Positions 1 through 9,118 of a stretch of 64,000 bases of DNA are shown piece after piece. The notes below the pieces were generated by a model that saw only the letters and a list, made by a program, of their open reading frames with translations, ran no database searches and was not told the origin of the DNA. Source of the DNA: Mycobacterium uberis (GTDB lineage: Bacteria; Actinomycetota; Actinomycetes; Mycobacteriales; Mycobacteriaceae). Each line of letters begins with the position of its first letter. Within the stretch, counting starts at the first letter, position 1. The position numbers and the translations under genes were made by a program. The DNA is taken from the NCBI RefSeq assembly GCF_003408705.1, contig NZ_QAYL01000001.1, forward strand, positions 186,001 to 250,000. Direction: 5' to 3'.

Positions 1-1
1 A

Positions 2-1351
2 GCTGAAACCGAGCCCCCATTGGCACCCATACTGAGTAACGGCCCCGGCCCAGCCAAACCCGCACCACCAATACCGCCGATACCCATCACCGACCCACCA
101 CAACCTTCGCGCGAAGTTCGACATTCATCTGCGGGCCAACATTCACGACGTGCTCGCCGGGGCCGTCGGTATCGCAACGAAACCCAACCGAACAACCTGA
201 CATCAATAACTGATCCGACGACACCACCGTGCCCACGGACGACGGAACTGCTGCGGACGCCCAGCACCGAAGCAGAGTCATTATCGGCGGCACCGCTGCA
301 GCACAGTTCACCCAACCTGGCTGAGCCGACCCGGCCCAGGCCGGCTCTGGCGCAGCCTTTTACCAAGCCCGATGGCATGACCGGTCGCCGTACCGCGCCG
401 TCCGATTCGACTGCGACATCTATAATCGGCGCGCGGTCAGGACAAAACGTCAGGGCCAAAAAGTCGCGCAAGATAGTGGCTCAACGAGGCTGGCGACATT
501 GGGTCCACACTGTGACACGGATAAACCTGGGCATGTCACCAGACGAGCAATACGAGCTAGATTTGCGTACACGGGTACGTCGGGCTCCCCGCGGTTCGTA
601 TCAGATCGGGATCTTGGGCCTCAAAGGTGGGACCGGTAAGACGACCGTTACGGTCACTTTGGGCTCGATGTTGGCTCAGGTGCGTAACGACCGGATCCTG
701 GTGGTTGACGCAGATACCGGCAGTGGAAACCTCGCCGACCGGGCGGGCCGTTCCTCAGAGGCCACTATCGCCGACCTGCTAGCAGCTAAAGAGTTGACAC
801 ATTACAACGATATCCGCACGCACATCAGCGTGAATACAGTCAATCTTGAAGTCCTCCCCGCAGCGGAATATAGCACAGCTCAACATGCACTAAGCCAAGA
901 GGACTGGAACTTCGCTGCCACAGCAGTATCGAAGTTTTACAACATCATGTTGGCCGACTGCGGGGTCGGCTTGTTCGACCCGGTCACCCGCGGCGTGCTT
1001 TCGACAGCGTCTGGAGTGGTGATCGTTGCCAGCGCGTCAATCGATGCCGCACGGCAAGCTACGGTCGCTTTAGACTGGCTACATCATAACGGCTATCACG
1101 ACCTACTGAATCGTGCATGTATGGTAATCAACCACATCATGCCGGAAGAGCCTAACATCGCGGGCAAAGATTTGGTGCAAAAATTCGAACAACAAGTTCA
1201 ACCCGGCCGGGTTGTGGTATTGCCCTGGGATAAGCACATCGCTGCCGGGACGGAAATTCGGCTCGGCCAACTTGACTCCCTCTACCGGCGTCGGGTCCTC
1301 GAGCTGGCCGCAGCACTGTCTGACGATTTTGAGAGGGCTGTACGCCATTGA
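2..1351 (+). CDS. espI: ESX-1 secretion-associated ATPase-like protein EspI (5' end cut by window)
   Basis: MinD/ParA-like P-loop protein of the ESX-1 type VII secretion locus (Rv3876 family). The frame is open to the left edge, so the gene probably begins outside the window; a TTG at 20 is only an internal candidate start. The first ~150 residues seen are rich in Pro, Ala and Arg, as in the family's disordered N-terminus. A deviant Walker A (KGGTGKTT) follows near residue 208 counted from base 20, then a MinD-like core with VVDADTGSGN and MLADCGVG. The stop (TGA 1349-1351) overlaps the TTG start of eccD1 at 1348, so the two are translationally coupled. The identification rests on the fold together with the eccD1 and espJ neighbours. 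Confidence 0.88.
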   Translation, partial: AETEPPLAPILSNGPGPAKPAPPIPPIPITDPPQPSREVRHSSAGQHSRRARRGRRYRNETQPNNLTSITDPTTPPCPRTTELLRTPSTEAESLSAAPLQHSSPNLAEPTRPRPALAQPFTKPDGMTGRRTAPSDSTATSIIGARSGQNVRAKKSRKIVAQRGWRHWVHTVTRINLGMSPDEQYELDLRTRVRRAPRGSYQIGILGLKGGTGKTTVTVTLGSMLAQVRNDRILVVDADTGSGNLADRAGRSSEATIADLLAAKELTHYNDIRTHISVNTVNLEVLPAAEYSTAQHALSQEDWNFAATAVSKFYNIMLADCGVGLFDPVTRGVLSTASGVVIVASASIDAARQATVALDWLHHNGYHDLLNRACMVINHIMPEEPNIAGKDLVQKFEQQVQPGRVVVLPWDKHIAAGTEIRLGQLDSLYRRRVLELAAALSDDFERAVRH

Positions 1352-2886
1352 GTGCACCTGCTGTAACTGCTGTTCCAACCACTGCTGGGGTCACTCCCGC
1401 GCGACCTTCTGCCACTCGGGTGACGATTCTTACTGGCAAACGGATGACCGACCTGGTGCTGCCCTCAGTGGTGCCGATCGAAGCCTACATTGATGACACC
1501 GTCGCGGTACTTTCCGACCTACTCGAAGACACACCAGCGGATATACTGGCAGGTTTCGACTTTTCCGCCCAAGGGGTATGGACGTTTGCCCGACCCGGTG
1601 CGCCGCCACTGAAACTCGACCAGTCGCTTGACGATGCCGGGGTTGTCGACGGGTCGCTATTGACCCTGGTATCAGCGAGTCGAACGGAGCGGTATCGGCC
1701 GTTGGTCGAAGACGTCATCGACGCTATCGCGGTGCTTGACGAATCGCCAGAGTTTAACCGCAAGGCGGTGGACCGTTTTATCGGGGTAGCAATCCCCGTC
1801 TTGAGCCTTCCGATCACTGCCGTCGCAGTGTGGGCGTGGTGGGTAACGGGGCGCAGCCCGTTCTGGTCGCTGACAATCGGCATCCTAGGCATCATTGTGC
1901 TGACCGGAAGCTTCGTCGCCAGTAAGTTCTACAAAAATCTGGATTTTTCCGAGAGCCTGCTGCTTACTTCGTTTCCGCTGATCGCCAGCGCTGCGGCGTT
2001 GGCCACCCCGCTGCCAAGTGGAGTCAACTCATTGGGGCCACCGCAGCTTGCGGCCGCCGCGGCGGCCGTTCTGTTTTTGACCCTGCTGACCCGAGGTGGC
2101 ACTCGGCGGCATTCTGACTACGCCTCGTTTACCGTGATCACCACAATTGCGATCGTCGGAGCCGCCATTGCATACGGCTTTGGCTATCAACGCTGGGTGC
2201 CGGCCGGCGCGATTGCCTTCGGGCTATTCATAGTGACGAATGCGGCCAAACTGACCGTAGCCGTCGCCCGAATTGCCCTGCCACCAATACCTGTTCCCGG
2301 CGAGACCGTAGACAATGAGGAATTGCTTGATCCCGTCGTCACTCCGCATGAGGCTACTAATGAGGAAACGCCGACCTGGCAGGCCATTATCGCTTCCGTG
2401 CCGGACTCCGCAGTGCGTCTCACCGAGCGCAGCGCTCTGGCCAAGCTCCTGCTGATTGGTTACGTCATATCCGGCACCTTAATTTTGTGTGCCGGCGCTA
2501 TCGCGGTGGTCGTGCGTGGGCACTTCTTCGTACACAGCTTGGTGGTGGCGTCTCTGCTGACGGTGGTGTGTGCGTTTCGGTCGCGGCTTTACGCCGAACG
2601 TTGGTGCGCGTGGGCACTGCTGGCAGCCACCGTCGTTATTCCGACAGGGTTGACCGTCAGGCTGTGCATCTGGCATGCGCAGATTGCCTGGCTATTGCTG
2701 ACCAGCTACTTGGCGGCAGCGGTTATTGCGTTGGTGGCATTTGGGGCAACAATTAGGGTTCGTCGCGTTTCACCGGTAACGAAACGGATTATGGAATTGA
2801 TCGACGGCGCAGTGGTCGCATCCATCATTCCGCTGCTGCTGTGGATTACCGGCGTTTACGACATGGTCCGCAACCTACGCTTTTAG
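1348..2886 (+). CDS. eccD1: ESX-1 type VII secretion membrane channel component EccD1
   Basis: Core inner-membrane subunit of the ESX-1 translocon (Rv3877 family), which forms the multi-helix membrane pore. Residues ~20-110 form the cytosolic ubiquitin-like domain (TRVTILTGKRMTDLVLP at its start). About eleven hydrophobic helices follow from residue ~145, ending in the conserved tail GVYDMVRNLRF. Its 512 residues match the family length of about 511. The start is a rare TTG in a TTGA overlap with the espI stop; the sequence after it (SAPAV) matches the family N-terminus as I recall it. The frame is intact, so the membrane channel gene was kept although neighbouring DNA has decayed. Confidence 0.96.
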   Translation: MSAPAVTAVPTTAGVTPARPSATRVTILTGKRMTDLVLPSVVPIEAYIDDTVAVLSDLLEDTPADILAGFDFSAQGVWTFARPGAPPLKLDQSLDDAGVVDGSLLTLVSASRTERYRPLVEDVIDAIAVLDESPEFNRKAVDRFIGVAIPVLSLPITAVAVWAWWVTGRSPFWSLTIGILGIIVLTGSFVASKFYKNLDFSESLLLTSFPLIASAAALATPLPSGVNSLGPPQLAAAAAAVLFLTLLTRGGTRRHSDYASFTVITTIAIVGAAIAYGFGYQRWVPAGAIAFGLFIVTNAAKLTVAVARIALPPIPVPGETVDNEELLDPVVTPHEATNEETPTWQAIIASVPDSAVRLTERSALAKLLLIGYVISGTLILCAGAIAVVVRGHFFVHSLVVASLLTVVCAFRSRLYAERWCAWALLAATVVIPTGLTVRLCIWHAQIAWLLLTSYLAAAVIALVAFGATIRVRRVSPVTKRIMELIDGAVVASIIPLLLWITGVYDMVRNLRF

Positions 2887-2986
2887 CGCTAACCGTAATG
2901 TTCTGGTTCGGTTAGATTGCCACAGTTCAGAGGTGTCAAGTCCGGTAAAATTTCCACAATAGGAAACCTAGAGAGAGTGTCCGGCG

Positions 2987-3922
2987 ATGTCTGAATCATT
3001 GGCTGTCGATCCTTCCGTCCTGACTACAGCAGGGGCCAAACTGGGCAACCTTGTGTTCCCAGTGCCTCCGTCACCGATCAGAGCGACCGGAACCGATTCA
3101 CTGTCGTCAGCAATTAACACCACGATGCCTGGGATTGAAGCACTGGTATTCGACAGCTTAACTGCGGTTAAAGCTGCACTCTTCAGGACGGCGTCCAACA
3201 TATCCGCTGCGGCAAATGTATATATAAAAGCTGATCAGGCCCTGAGCGACAATTTGAAGCAATTCCTCTTCGGTTCGGCTGGTAACACGTTTGGAACCAG
3301 CGCAGCATCAGAACCGACCGGTCAACTCGGCGGAGGCGAGATGGGGATGATGACCGCATCACTGCCATCAAAACTCTCGCCGGAGTTCGTTCAGATAGGC
3401 AGTCAGATTCAACAGAACTTGTCCGTCCTAGCGCCTAGACTCGCTGCTACCGTGCCGCAACTAGCTGAGATGACATCGCAGGCCGATCAAATGGCGCAAC
3501 AGATATCGTCGATGATGCAAACCGTCATTCCAGTTGTGCAGCAAACGGGCTCTCAGAGCACCGCCCAGGGCGGTTCCGCGCCGGTACAACTGGTCAGCGA
3601 AACGCGAAAAGACAGCGAGGACACAGACTCGTTGCAACAGTCCAGCTTGGAGTCCCCGCTGGGCGTTAAAGGACACCACACTCGTCCGAAAAGTGTAGGA
3701 ACCGCTTCCATACAGGTCGGTGCTGGCGCAGCTGGTGGCACTCCGACAAACGCTACGCTGGGCGGCTCCCCGAGCGCGTCGCATGAAGTCAGGGAAAGTA
3801 CGCCGAGCAGCACCGCATCGAAGCGTTTAGTCAGCCAGGCATCATCGGAAGAGGCTGGGAGCCAGCGGACCGAGACCGGCACAGCAGTCAGCCCCAATAC
3901 TCTCGCTCCAACGTCCCTATAG
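2987..3922 (+). CDS. espJ: ESX-1 secretion-associated protein EspJ
   Basis: Alanine- and serine-rich protein of the ESX-1 locus (Rv3878 family). The N-terminal ~100 residues (starting SESLAVDPSVLTTAGAKL) follow the helical, WXG100-like Esp pattern. The C-terminal ~150 residues are low-complexity Ser/Gly/Thr-rich. At 311 residues it is about 30 longer than the ~280 of M. tuberculosis EspJ as I recall it, and the tail is divergent. The ATG follows AGAGAG about 9 bases upstream. The 100-base gap after eccD1 may hold a separate promoter. The frame is open, but whether a protein with this tail is still functional cannot be judged from sequence. Confidence 0.85.
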   Translation: MSESLAVDPSVLTTAGAKLGNLVFPVPPSPIRATGTDSLSSAINTTMPGIEALVFDSLTAVKAALFRTASNISAAANVYIKADQALSDNLKQFLFGSAGNTFGTSAASEPTGQLGGGEMGMMTASLPSKLSPEFVQIGSQIQQNLSVLAPRLAATVPQLAEMTSQADQMAQQISSMMQTVIPVVQQTGSQSTAQGGSAPVQLVSETRKDSEDTDSLQQSSLESPLGVKGHHTRPKSVGTASIQVGAGAAGGTPTNATLGGSPSASHEVRESTPSSTASKRLVSQASSEEAGSQRTETGTAVSPNTLAPTSL

Positions 3923-4379
3923 TTTGACAGATTTTCGCAGTCGCGGGTAGTAAAGTAAATTGATACGTCGTTGGCCAGGTAGAGATCGAAATCTTCCGAT
4001 GATGAAGGTTCCTACGCCAACACCTTGAGGTGCCTGACGCTATTTTAAGCTTGTGCTGATTTGAGAAAGTTCTGCCACTTTGATGAGTTCGGGCTTGAAG
4101 TTACTGATCAACGCCTCAACTCGAGATTGTACGGTTTTGCGTGCTGTATCGTCAAGTTGGCCTAGTGGTCTCGCCGCTCCGGTCAGGAAGCTACCTGTCG
4201 TAACACTGTGATACGGCAATTGGATCATGAACCGCTGCAGTGGCGTTCCACACAACTCTGCTGGTTACCATAGCGCCGCTACCGGTGCGCTGGGCGTGAG
4301 CCGTGTGGCATCAAAACACTAGCAGTATCACGCTGCCTCGAGAAAAACTATCGCACCAGGGTCTGCCGGTGAGCTTTAG
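3923..4379. other. Non-coding or decayed DNA after espJ
   Basis: About 450 bases without a convincing gene. A minus-strand open stretch at 4040-4255 has plausible protein composition (QLDDTARKTVQSRVEALI) but no recognisable start or family. EspK (Rv3879c) would be expected here in M. tuberculosis and I do not see it. Confidence 0.5.
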
Positions 4380-5090
4380 AAACTATTGTGTGCCAGCACC
4401 TGACGGTTATCTGTGTGGCTAAAGGCCTTGGGGTGCAATGGAATACTGCCAACAATGCGGTCCTGGTCGAAAGCAAGCGAACTCACATCAACTATCCGGA
4501 CCGACTTCGACAACGTGCGAGTGATCGAGGTCGATGAATACGTATGGTTCCACACCCGTCGCGGTGACAAGCACGTCACGGTGATCAACGTCAGCGTGAC
4601 CACTATTCGCGACGCACTGACCCGGCACGCCTGCTCGACATGGTCGAAGACCGCTTCAAGACAGTGTTCCAACAGTGGCTGTCCAGCCTACTGAAATCCT
4701 GACATGATGATGTAGAAATTGTTGCGCTAGAAGAATCTACTTGCCGCTACTGAGCGAATTACCGGATGCATTCGCGGTCACGGACCCCCTCCACGTAAGG
4801 CTGGCCGGTGACGCGCTGGACCAGCGTCGTCGCCACGTCCAACAGGCCATCTGTGGGTGCCATGGTCGCAAAACCGACCCGCTGTATGCGGCACAACGTA
4901 CCCTCCCTGTACACCGACGCTGACCTGCTCGCCGATAAGTAAAAGCCGTGCCGTTCGCCGGCGACGCCCACGTCGAGGTCGAAGCCGCCTGGAAATCTAA
5001 CAGCGAATGATCACTGCCTACCGCAAACCCGACAAGAAAAAGAGACGCGAAACGATGGTTTCGACTGCAGTGACGAAGAAACCTATCTGC
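4380..5090 (+). mobile_element. Degenerate ISL3-family transposase
   Basis: Pieces of an ISL3-type transposase lie in order on the + strand but in shifting frames. Around 4430 is a segment like LGVxWxTANxAVL. At 4520-4620 is VIEVDEYVWFHTRRGDKHVTV, which carries the family's VDEhVWrHTrrGDKyVTvI block with the catalytic Asp. At 4620-4680, after a frameshift, is LLDMVEDRFKTVFQQWL. At 4741-4920 is LPDAFAVTDPLHVRLAGDAL followed by the RRVQQ-type and GRKTDPLY segments, which is the second catalytic-Asp region. At 4955-5010 is DAHVEVEAAW. Several stops and frameshifts make it inactive, and I saw no terminal inverted repeats. It sits at a junction where gene order differs from M. tuberculosis, and its 3' end is about 130 bases before the metallothionein-like gene. 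Confidence 0.88.
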
Positions 5091-5183
5091 AAACATTAAC
5101 CCGATAGTACTGTTGAGAAGTCTCTCTCCGACAATGGATTACAGTAGGTCGACGCCACGCATTTGAGTTGAGTTTTGCATAAT

Positions 5184-5212
5184 TTGACATATATACCCTA
5201 CAAGGGTAGTAT
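5184..5212 (+). promoter_or_regulatory. Near-consensus promoter of the metallothionein-like gene
   Basis: TTGACA (5184-5189), then exactly 17 bases, then TAGTAT (5207-5212). The predicted transcription start, 7-8 bases further on, coincides with the GTG start codon at 5220, so the message would be leaderless, a common mycobacterial arrangement. A promoter this good inside decayed DNA suggests a maintained transcription unit. Nothing else in 5090-5220 looks coding. Confidence 0.8.
5194..5208. promoter_or_regulatory. CsoR/RicR-type copper operator (palindrome TACCC-N5-GGGTA)
   Basis: The sequence TACCCTACAAGGGTA has perfect TACCC/GGGTA arms around five bases. It lies in the -35/-10 spacer and overlaps the first bases of the -10 box, so a bound repressor would block RNA polymerase. 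Palindromes of the TACCC...GGGTA kind are the operator type of copper-sensing CsoR-family repressors. RicR of M. tuberculosis uses such sites to control the metallothionein gene mymT. The regulator itself is not in the window, so copper control is inference. Confidence 0.72.
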
Positions 5213-5219
5213 TGTTAAT

Positions 5220-5336
5220 GTGAACAATACTGAATTATGCTATTGTAAATCCACTAGCTGCATGTGTAACGACTCCGAATGTACCCATACATCCGGTTGC
5301 ACATGTAGTCATCCCGATTGCACGTGCAACAACTAA
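5220..5336 (+). CDS. Small cysteine-rich metallothionein-like protein (38 residues)
   Basis: Frame GTG 5220 to TAA 5334-5336. Nine of 38 residues are cysteine (positions 7, 9, 14, 16, 21, 27, 29, 34, 36), forming four CxC pairs, plus two histidines (23, 31). The rest is small or polar (Thr, Ser, Asn, Asp) with no hydrophobic core, the classic composition of a metal-thiolate cluster protein. The segment CTCSHPDCTC resembles the TCSHxxCxC stretch I recall from the mycobacterial copper metallothionein MymT, but the overall length and spacing differ. The expected role is cytosolic binding of Cu(I) (or Zn/Cd) during metal stress. The start is set by the promoter at 5184-5212 (leaderless GTG). A perfect CxC array would not survive by chance in DNA as decayed as its surroundings. 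The alternative, a coincidental frame, is unlikely given the promoter and operator. Confidence 0.78.
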   Translation: MNNTELCYCKSTSCMCNDSECTHTSGCTCSHPDCTCNN

Positions 5337-6419
5337 CAATCGTCCAGGATAACATCGAGAATCGTTGGAGGTGCCATAACGTTAACTTTGTCTCTCGGGC
5401 CTCCGCTTCATGTTTGGAGTCGCACCGCCGGCACCCGCTCAACGACTAGCCGGTCGAGCATGTCGTCAGTTGATTCACCACGGCATGTTATCAATGCAAT
5501 GCGCAAGCGCTTTTCCAGCCACCGTAGTACTCGAAACCCTGGCACGGTTGGGTAGTGCTGCCGGGGCAACTGACCGGACACAACACGTCCTCGATCTGAT
5601 TGCTGATCGTTGTCTATTCCCGATGCTTTGCCGCAGAGAGTGCGCTACCGGCTGCCTGTTGTCGAGTGCGACGGTGTTGGTGGCAAATTCCTTGCAGCGC
5701 ACCATCACTACCAGCGACAATGTAATAATATACCTGTCCGTCGTCGCCTCAATTACGCCCTAGCCACCCAACATGCCCAATAAAGACCCAATCAAAGAGA
5801 GAAGTGCCCCGAACCATGGCGACGCGGAGATCAGCACTGTTACGGCACAGCAGACGGACAACAACGTCATAGGGTCACTAGGGAATCGGCGACGTCGATA
5901 AAGAGGCCTGCCCCGTGCTATCAGCCGGTCAGCCGCATCTTCTGCAAGACCCGTCAGCAAATTTACGGCTTGAAGGACATGCCCAGTGTAACTGACATCA
6001 ACCCATCCGGTCACAAGCAACCGAAGTGATCAGAGTACTGGAGCATCATGCTGCTACAACACAGATGATATCGCTCGAATACGCTGACGGCAAACCGATC
6101 CCGGAGGTTGGCTAGAACCGTGCGACACTCGACGATCTGCATGCGGCAGGTAAGCTACATACCATTAAAGCTCTCTGTCATCGCTTGTCCGCGACCGCTG
6201 GCCATTACAAATTCCGGATAGGATCGTCAAGCGGATTTTGGACGTCCTTGGCAAAGATCCGCCGCTGACGATCGTTATCGACCTTGATACCAAGCTCGCC
6301 AATCACCAATATCGGAGGTTGGCTCGATGTGCACTGGTCAGTCTTTAAGTTTGCCGCCAATGATCTTGCACGTCGGTGGCGTGATGAATTCAATCTGACT
6401 CGTGAGTCCGAATCCACTA
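5337..6419. other. Decayed DNA, largely unassigned
   Basis: No intact recognisable gene. Open frames at 5410-5763 (+) and 5760-6020 (-) are short and unassigned. Around 6231-6400 a frame-shifted + strand stretch (containing WLDVHWSVFKFAANDLARRW) may be the upstream part of the UGSC-like relic that follows. Confidence 0.45.
5760..6020 (-). pseudogene. Unrecognised membrane-protein fragment
   Basis: An 86-residue minus-strand frame begins at a non-ATG codon and ends with a clear hydrophobic segment (LLSVCCAVTVLISASPW then LLSLIGSLLGMLGG). Its middle is basic (RGRPLYRRRR), like a cytoplasmic loop before a membrane helix. I do not recognise the family. It could be the C-terminal remnant of a larger membrane protein or a small surviving gene; nothing upstream decides. 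Confidence 0.25.
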
Positions 6420-6779
6420 CGGGACTGCCGTGATATTTTTATGGCGTGGCTTCAGATCCGCGAGGCCAGCATCCTTGTAATAGCTTACGGGTCCTGTTGT
6501 TCTGCGTACACCAACGATGCGATTGGACTACCGACCGTGGTCATCGTGACGAACGAATTCGAAAATGAGGCCCGACTGCAGTGTGAGTCGCGCAGAATGA
6601 TTGGCCTCGAACCTGCAATCGTCACCTATCCGATCAGCAATCTGACCCTCGAACAGCCCTACGGCCGCGCCGCCGAAATCACGCCACAAGCTCGCTGGAT
6701 CTGGTTTGAGACCGTCCACCGAACCATGCGAAAACAGCTCGTGCAAGCAACGGTGTTCGAGCTGGCCGGAAAATCATAA
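6420..6779 (+). pseudogene. Relic of a UGSC-like family protein
   Basis: One open stretch reads ILVIAYGSCCSAYTNDAIG, then LPTVVIVTNEFENEARL, then AIVTYPISNLTLEQPYGRAA. This matches the pattern of UGSC-type proteins: a GSC motif, a 'G(I/V)PTVxVVTdxF' strand and a 'P(H)PI(S)xLxxEQ' segment. The part upstream of 6420 is interrupted by stops in every frame and no start is visible, so this is the 3' part of a dead gene. The family call is from pattern memory only. Confidence 0.35.
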
Positions 6780-6839
6780 ATCAGATTTCACTTCCGCCGG
6801 TTTCGCGCATGTTGGCAACCAATTTCTCCCGAGGACTTA

Positions 6840-7420
6840 CCGGGTCGTTCTGCACAATGCCCCTAAATGACTTGAACACAGAGACCTCCGAGGTAGAACG
6901 ACCAGACGGCAATGACACCAAAGCCCAGGGACCCCTCCGTCCGTCGATGACGAAAATACGTGCTATCTTAACGTTAATCGCAATAAACACAACATCATGG
7001 TCGACCTGCACAACGCAGCAGACCTACGAGTAACCCAAATCTTAGTCGAGCTTACCGATATACTGGTGGACAACTTTCACCCCTGTCACTATGGAACGAT
7101 TCAGCCTGGATGAACCGTTAATCTGCAAGGTTCAAGTCTCCACTAAGGTAGTGCAGTATATCGACCTTCAGTACTGCCGAGGGCTGCCACCTTGGTCGGC
7201 TATGACCTACTAGTCCATACGTTCGGCGGATTAATAAACGTCACTAAACCCAATTCTAACACCTCAACTAAGGTCCGAGTAGCCTTCGTCGATGTCTTAG
7301 TGGAGTTGTTAGCCACGGTCGGCGTCTTGTCAGCGCTGCTTTAACGGCGACCTATCCGGACACGACCAACATGTTGAAATCAACTTTATGTCCGTCCTGT
7401 CCACCACCCCCAACCATGGA
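6840..7420 (+). pseudogene. Relic of a CaiB/BaiF family III CoA-transferase
   Basis: Ordered but frame-shifted blocks typical of the family: VERPDGNDTKAQGP (family VErPdGDdtR.wGP), then YLNVNRNKHNIMVDL (family fl.vNRnKrSitlDL), then ILVELTDILVDNFHP (family aDVlveNfrPG), then VGYDLLVHTFGGLINVT (family GYDllvQalgGlmsiTG), then VAFVDVLVELLATVGVLSAL (family vaivDvlaGlyAa.gvlaAL). Such enzymes move CoA between acyl acids or racemise alpha-methylacyl-CoA. At least two frame changes and internal stops make it non-functional. The order is the same as in live members, so this is decay in place. Confidence 0.8.
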
Positions 7421-7464
7421 TCAAGCGCCGACTGTTCAGGTCAACATAACTAGACACAAAGAGT

Positions 7465-7770
7465 AGATGCGTGTCGATTGGCGTGGGCAATGGCGGTGTT
7501 GTGCCTGGCCGCGATCATGGTTGGCTGCTCGCCGTCGGCATCCATACCGCCGAGATTACCAACCAAGGCCGAAGATAGCTTGACCTCTCTTCCGACTCGC
7601 ATGGCACCCGTGGGGTGACCATTGAAGTTGGGCAACGACAACGCGCCAAAAACCTCATGGTGTACGAGGACTTCCAATGTCCTTATTGCGCCCGCTTTGA
7701 ACGTGTCCACGGTCCTGAATTAACGAACACGGGCTGCTGCAGGAAACACATCAAGGCACTTTAGGATATC
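7465..7770 (+). pseudogene. Relic of a DsbA-like thioredoxin-fold lipoprotein
   Basis: In one frame, around 7467-7615, a lipoprotein signal peptide is visible (hydrophobic stretch then MVGCS, a lipobox with the acylated Cys) before a TGA. In another frame, 7640-7730, follows KNLMVYEDFQCPYCARFE, the DsbA-type active site (CPYC) after the first strand. The live ancestor was probably an exported thiol:disulfide oxidoreductase anchored to the membrane. Frameshift and stops separate the two halves, and homology fades after 7770. Confidence 0.75.
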
Positions 7771-9118
7771 GCGTCGCCGACCACTAACGTCTCTCATTCC
7801 TCCATCGAGCTAGGCGGCTTCCCCATCTTACCACCGGTGGTCGTTCAATCACCAAACTGTTGAGGGTTCAAACGGGTTCACCACCGAATTTCTGTTAAGC
7901 GCCACCGATGCCATTCCCGCTCTTAACTCCCCCAGCATTCAGCGATGCAGTTGTACGCCAGCAGCTACCAGGAATCGATCGCAGCTTCTCAATTGGCTTA
8001 CACAACCACTCAGTGAGCATACCCAGACAATGTATCCACTATACTGATAGTTTCGATTAATAATACTACTGCGCTTTACGCTATACGCGCATTCACCACG
8101 CTTCTCAACAGTTAACGAAGGCCGGGCGACTACTTCGACCTGAAGATTCACCAGCAGCCGACTTGATGTTACCTCGGCGAAACAACACTTTGCCGAGCAC
8201 GTCGGTTACTCGTTGCTCTGCACGCCAACTGCGCTGAGACCAGGAACTGGTATCGAGTTGATAGTCCAATGGCCATCATCTACTGCCCGGTTTCCTGGCC
8301 AACCAATCAACCAGTTATCTTTCGCCGAGCAAATCCCACGGGCGATCAACAATGCAGGCAGCCTGCATTGTTGCGGTAATTCTTCAAGATTCCGATGGTC
8401 CTAGGCCTCACTAGATGCAACGGCCTCCAGATATTCCTGCATTCACTGACCGTACACAACGCAGCCCCGCCACATGTTCCCAGTATCGAAACAATCCGCC
8501 TTCATCACCGGTTAGTTTTTCCTCAAAACGTTTCAGATCGACCTAACTACCAGTACGCACGAGTTCGTTCACGTGATAACCACAGAGCTGAAGTCGACGA
8601 CTGCTAAGTACGAACGAGAAAGCAAACCACGTCCCGCACGGAGGGAAGGATAGCGGTTGATTCATTTCTATTAACAAGCAAAACAAATGTAAAAACGGAC
8701 TGCCCCGGCCATCCACGTATCGGAACTCAACATCGGTGACTGACTAATCGATGTTACTTTCCAGAACGAGTCGCCATCCATGCTTGATGCGCTGTTCGCT
8801 TAGGCCTAAACTTCTACAGCGCTATAAAATGTAGCAGTTTATCGCAGAATTTATAGCTACAAGATCCGGGTTCTTCTCCTAACCTGCGACCGACTCACCG
8901 TCCAAGCTCGCCAGGTGAGAAGACACCAACTGGAAGAATAGGTCGACGACTGAGGGCTCGACTGGACATAATCAACCTCGTCGGCCACACGTTGACCAGT
9001 GCGCGTATATATCCGGATTTGTTGAATCACTAAATCCACTTACGCAATCAGAACTCACTTCAGTCTACACCTATCCTAACATTATGCCAAGTGATGTTGT
9101 GGATGGTGCGATGATAGT
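7771..9118. other. Decayed DNA with no assignable gene
   Basis: About 1.3 kb in which all frames are broken; open frames do not exceed ~70 residues and resemble no family I know. The notable item is the 27-base palindrome at 8347-8373. The last ~60 bases before yqgE hold no clear Shine-Dalgarno sequence. Confidence 0.5.
8347..8373. repeat. Perfect 27-base palindrome (13-base arms, 1-base centre)
   Basis: CAACAATGCAGGC at 8347-8359 is followed by A8360 and its exact reverse complement at 8361-8373. There is no U-run after it, so it does not look like a terminator. It lies in DNA without genes. Possible readings are an operator left from a lost gene, paired ends of an excised element, or a transcribed hairpin. 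Confidence 0.75.
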
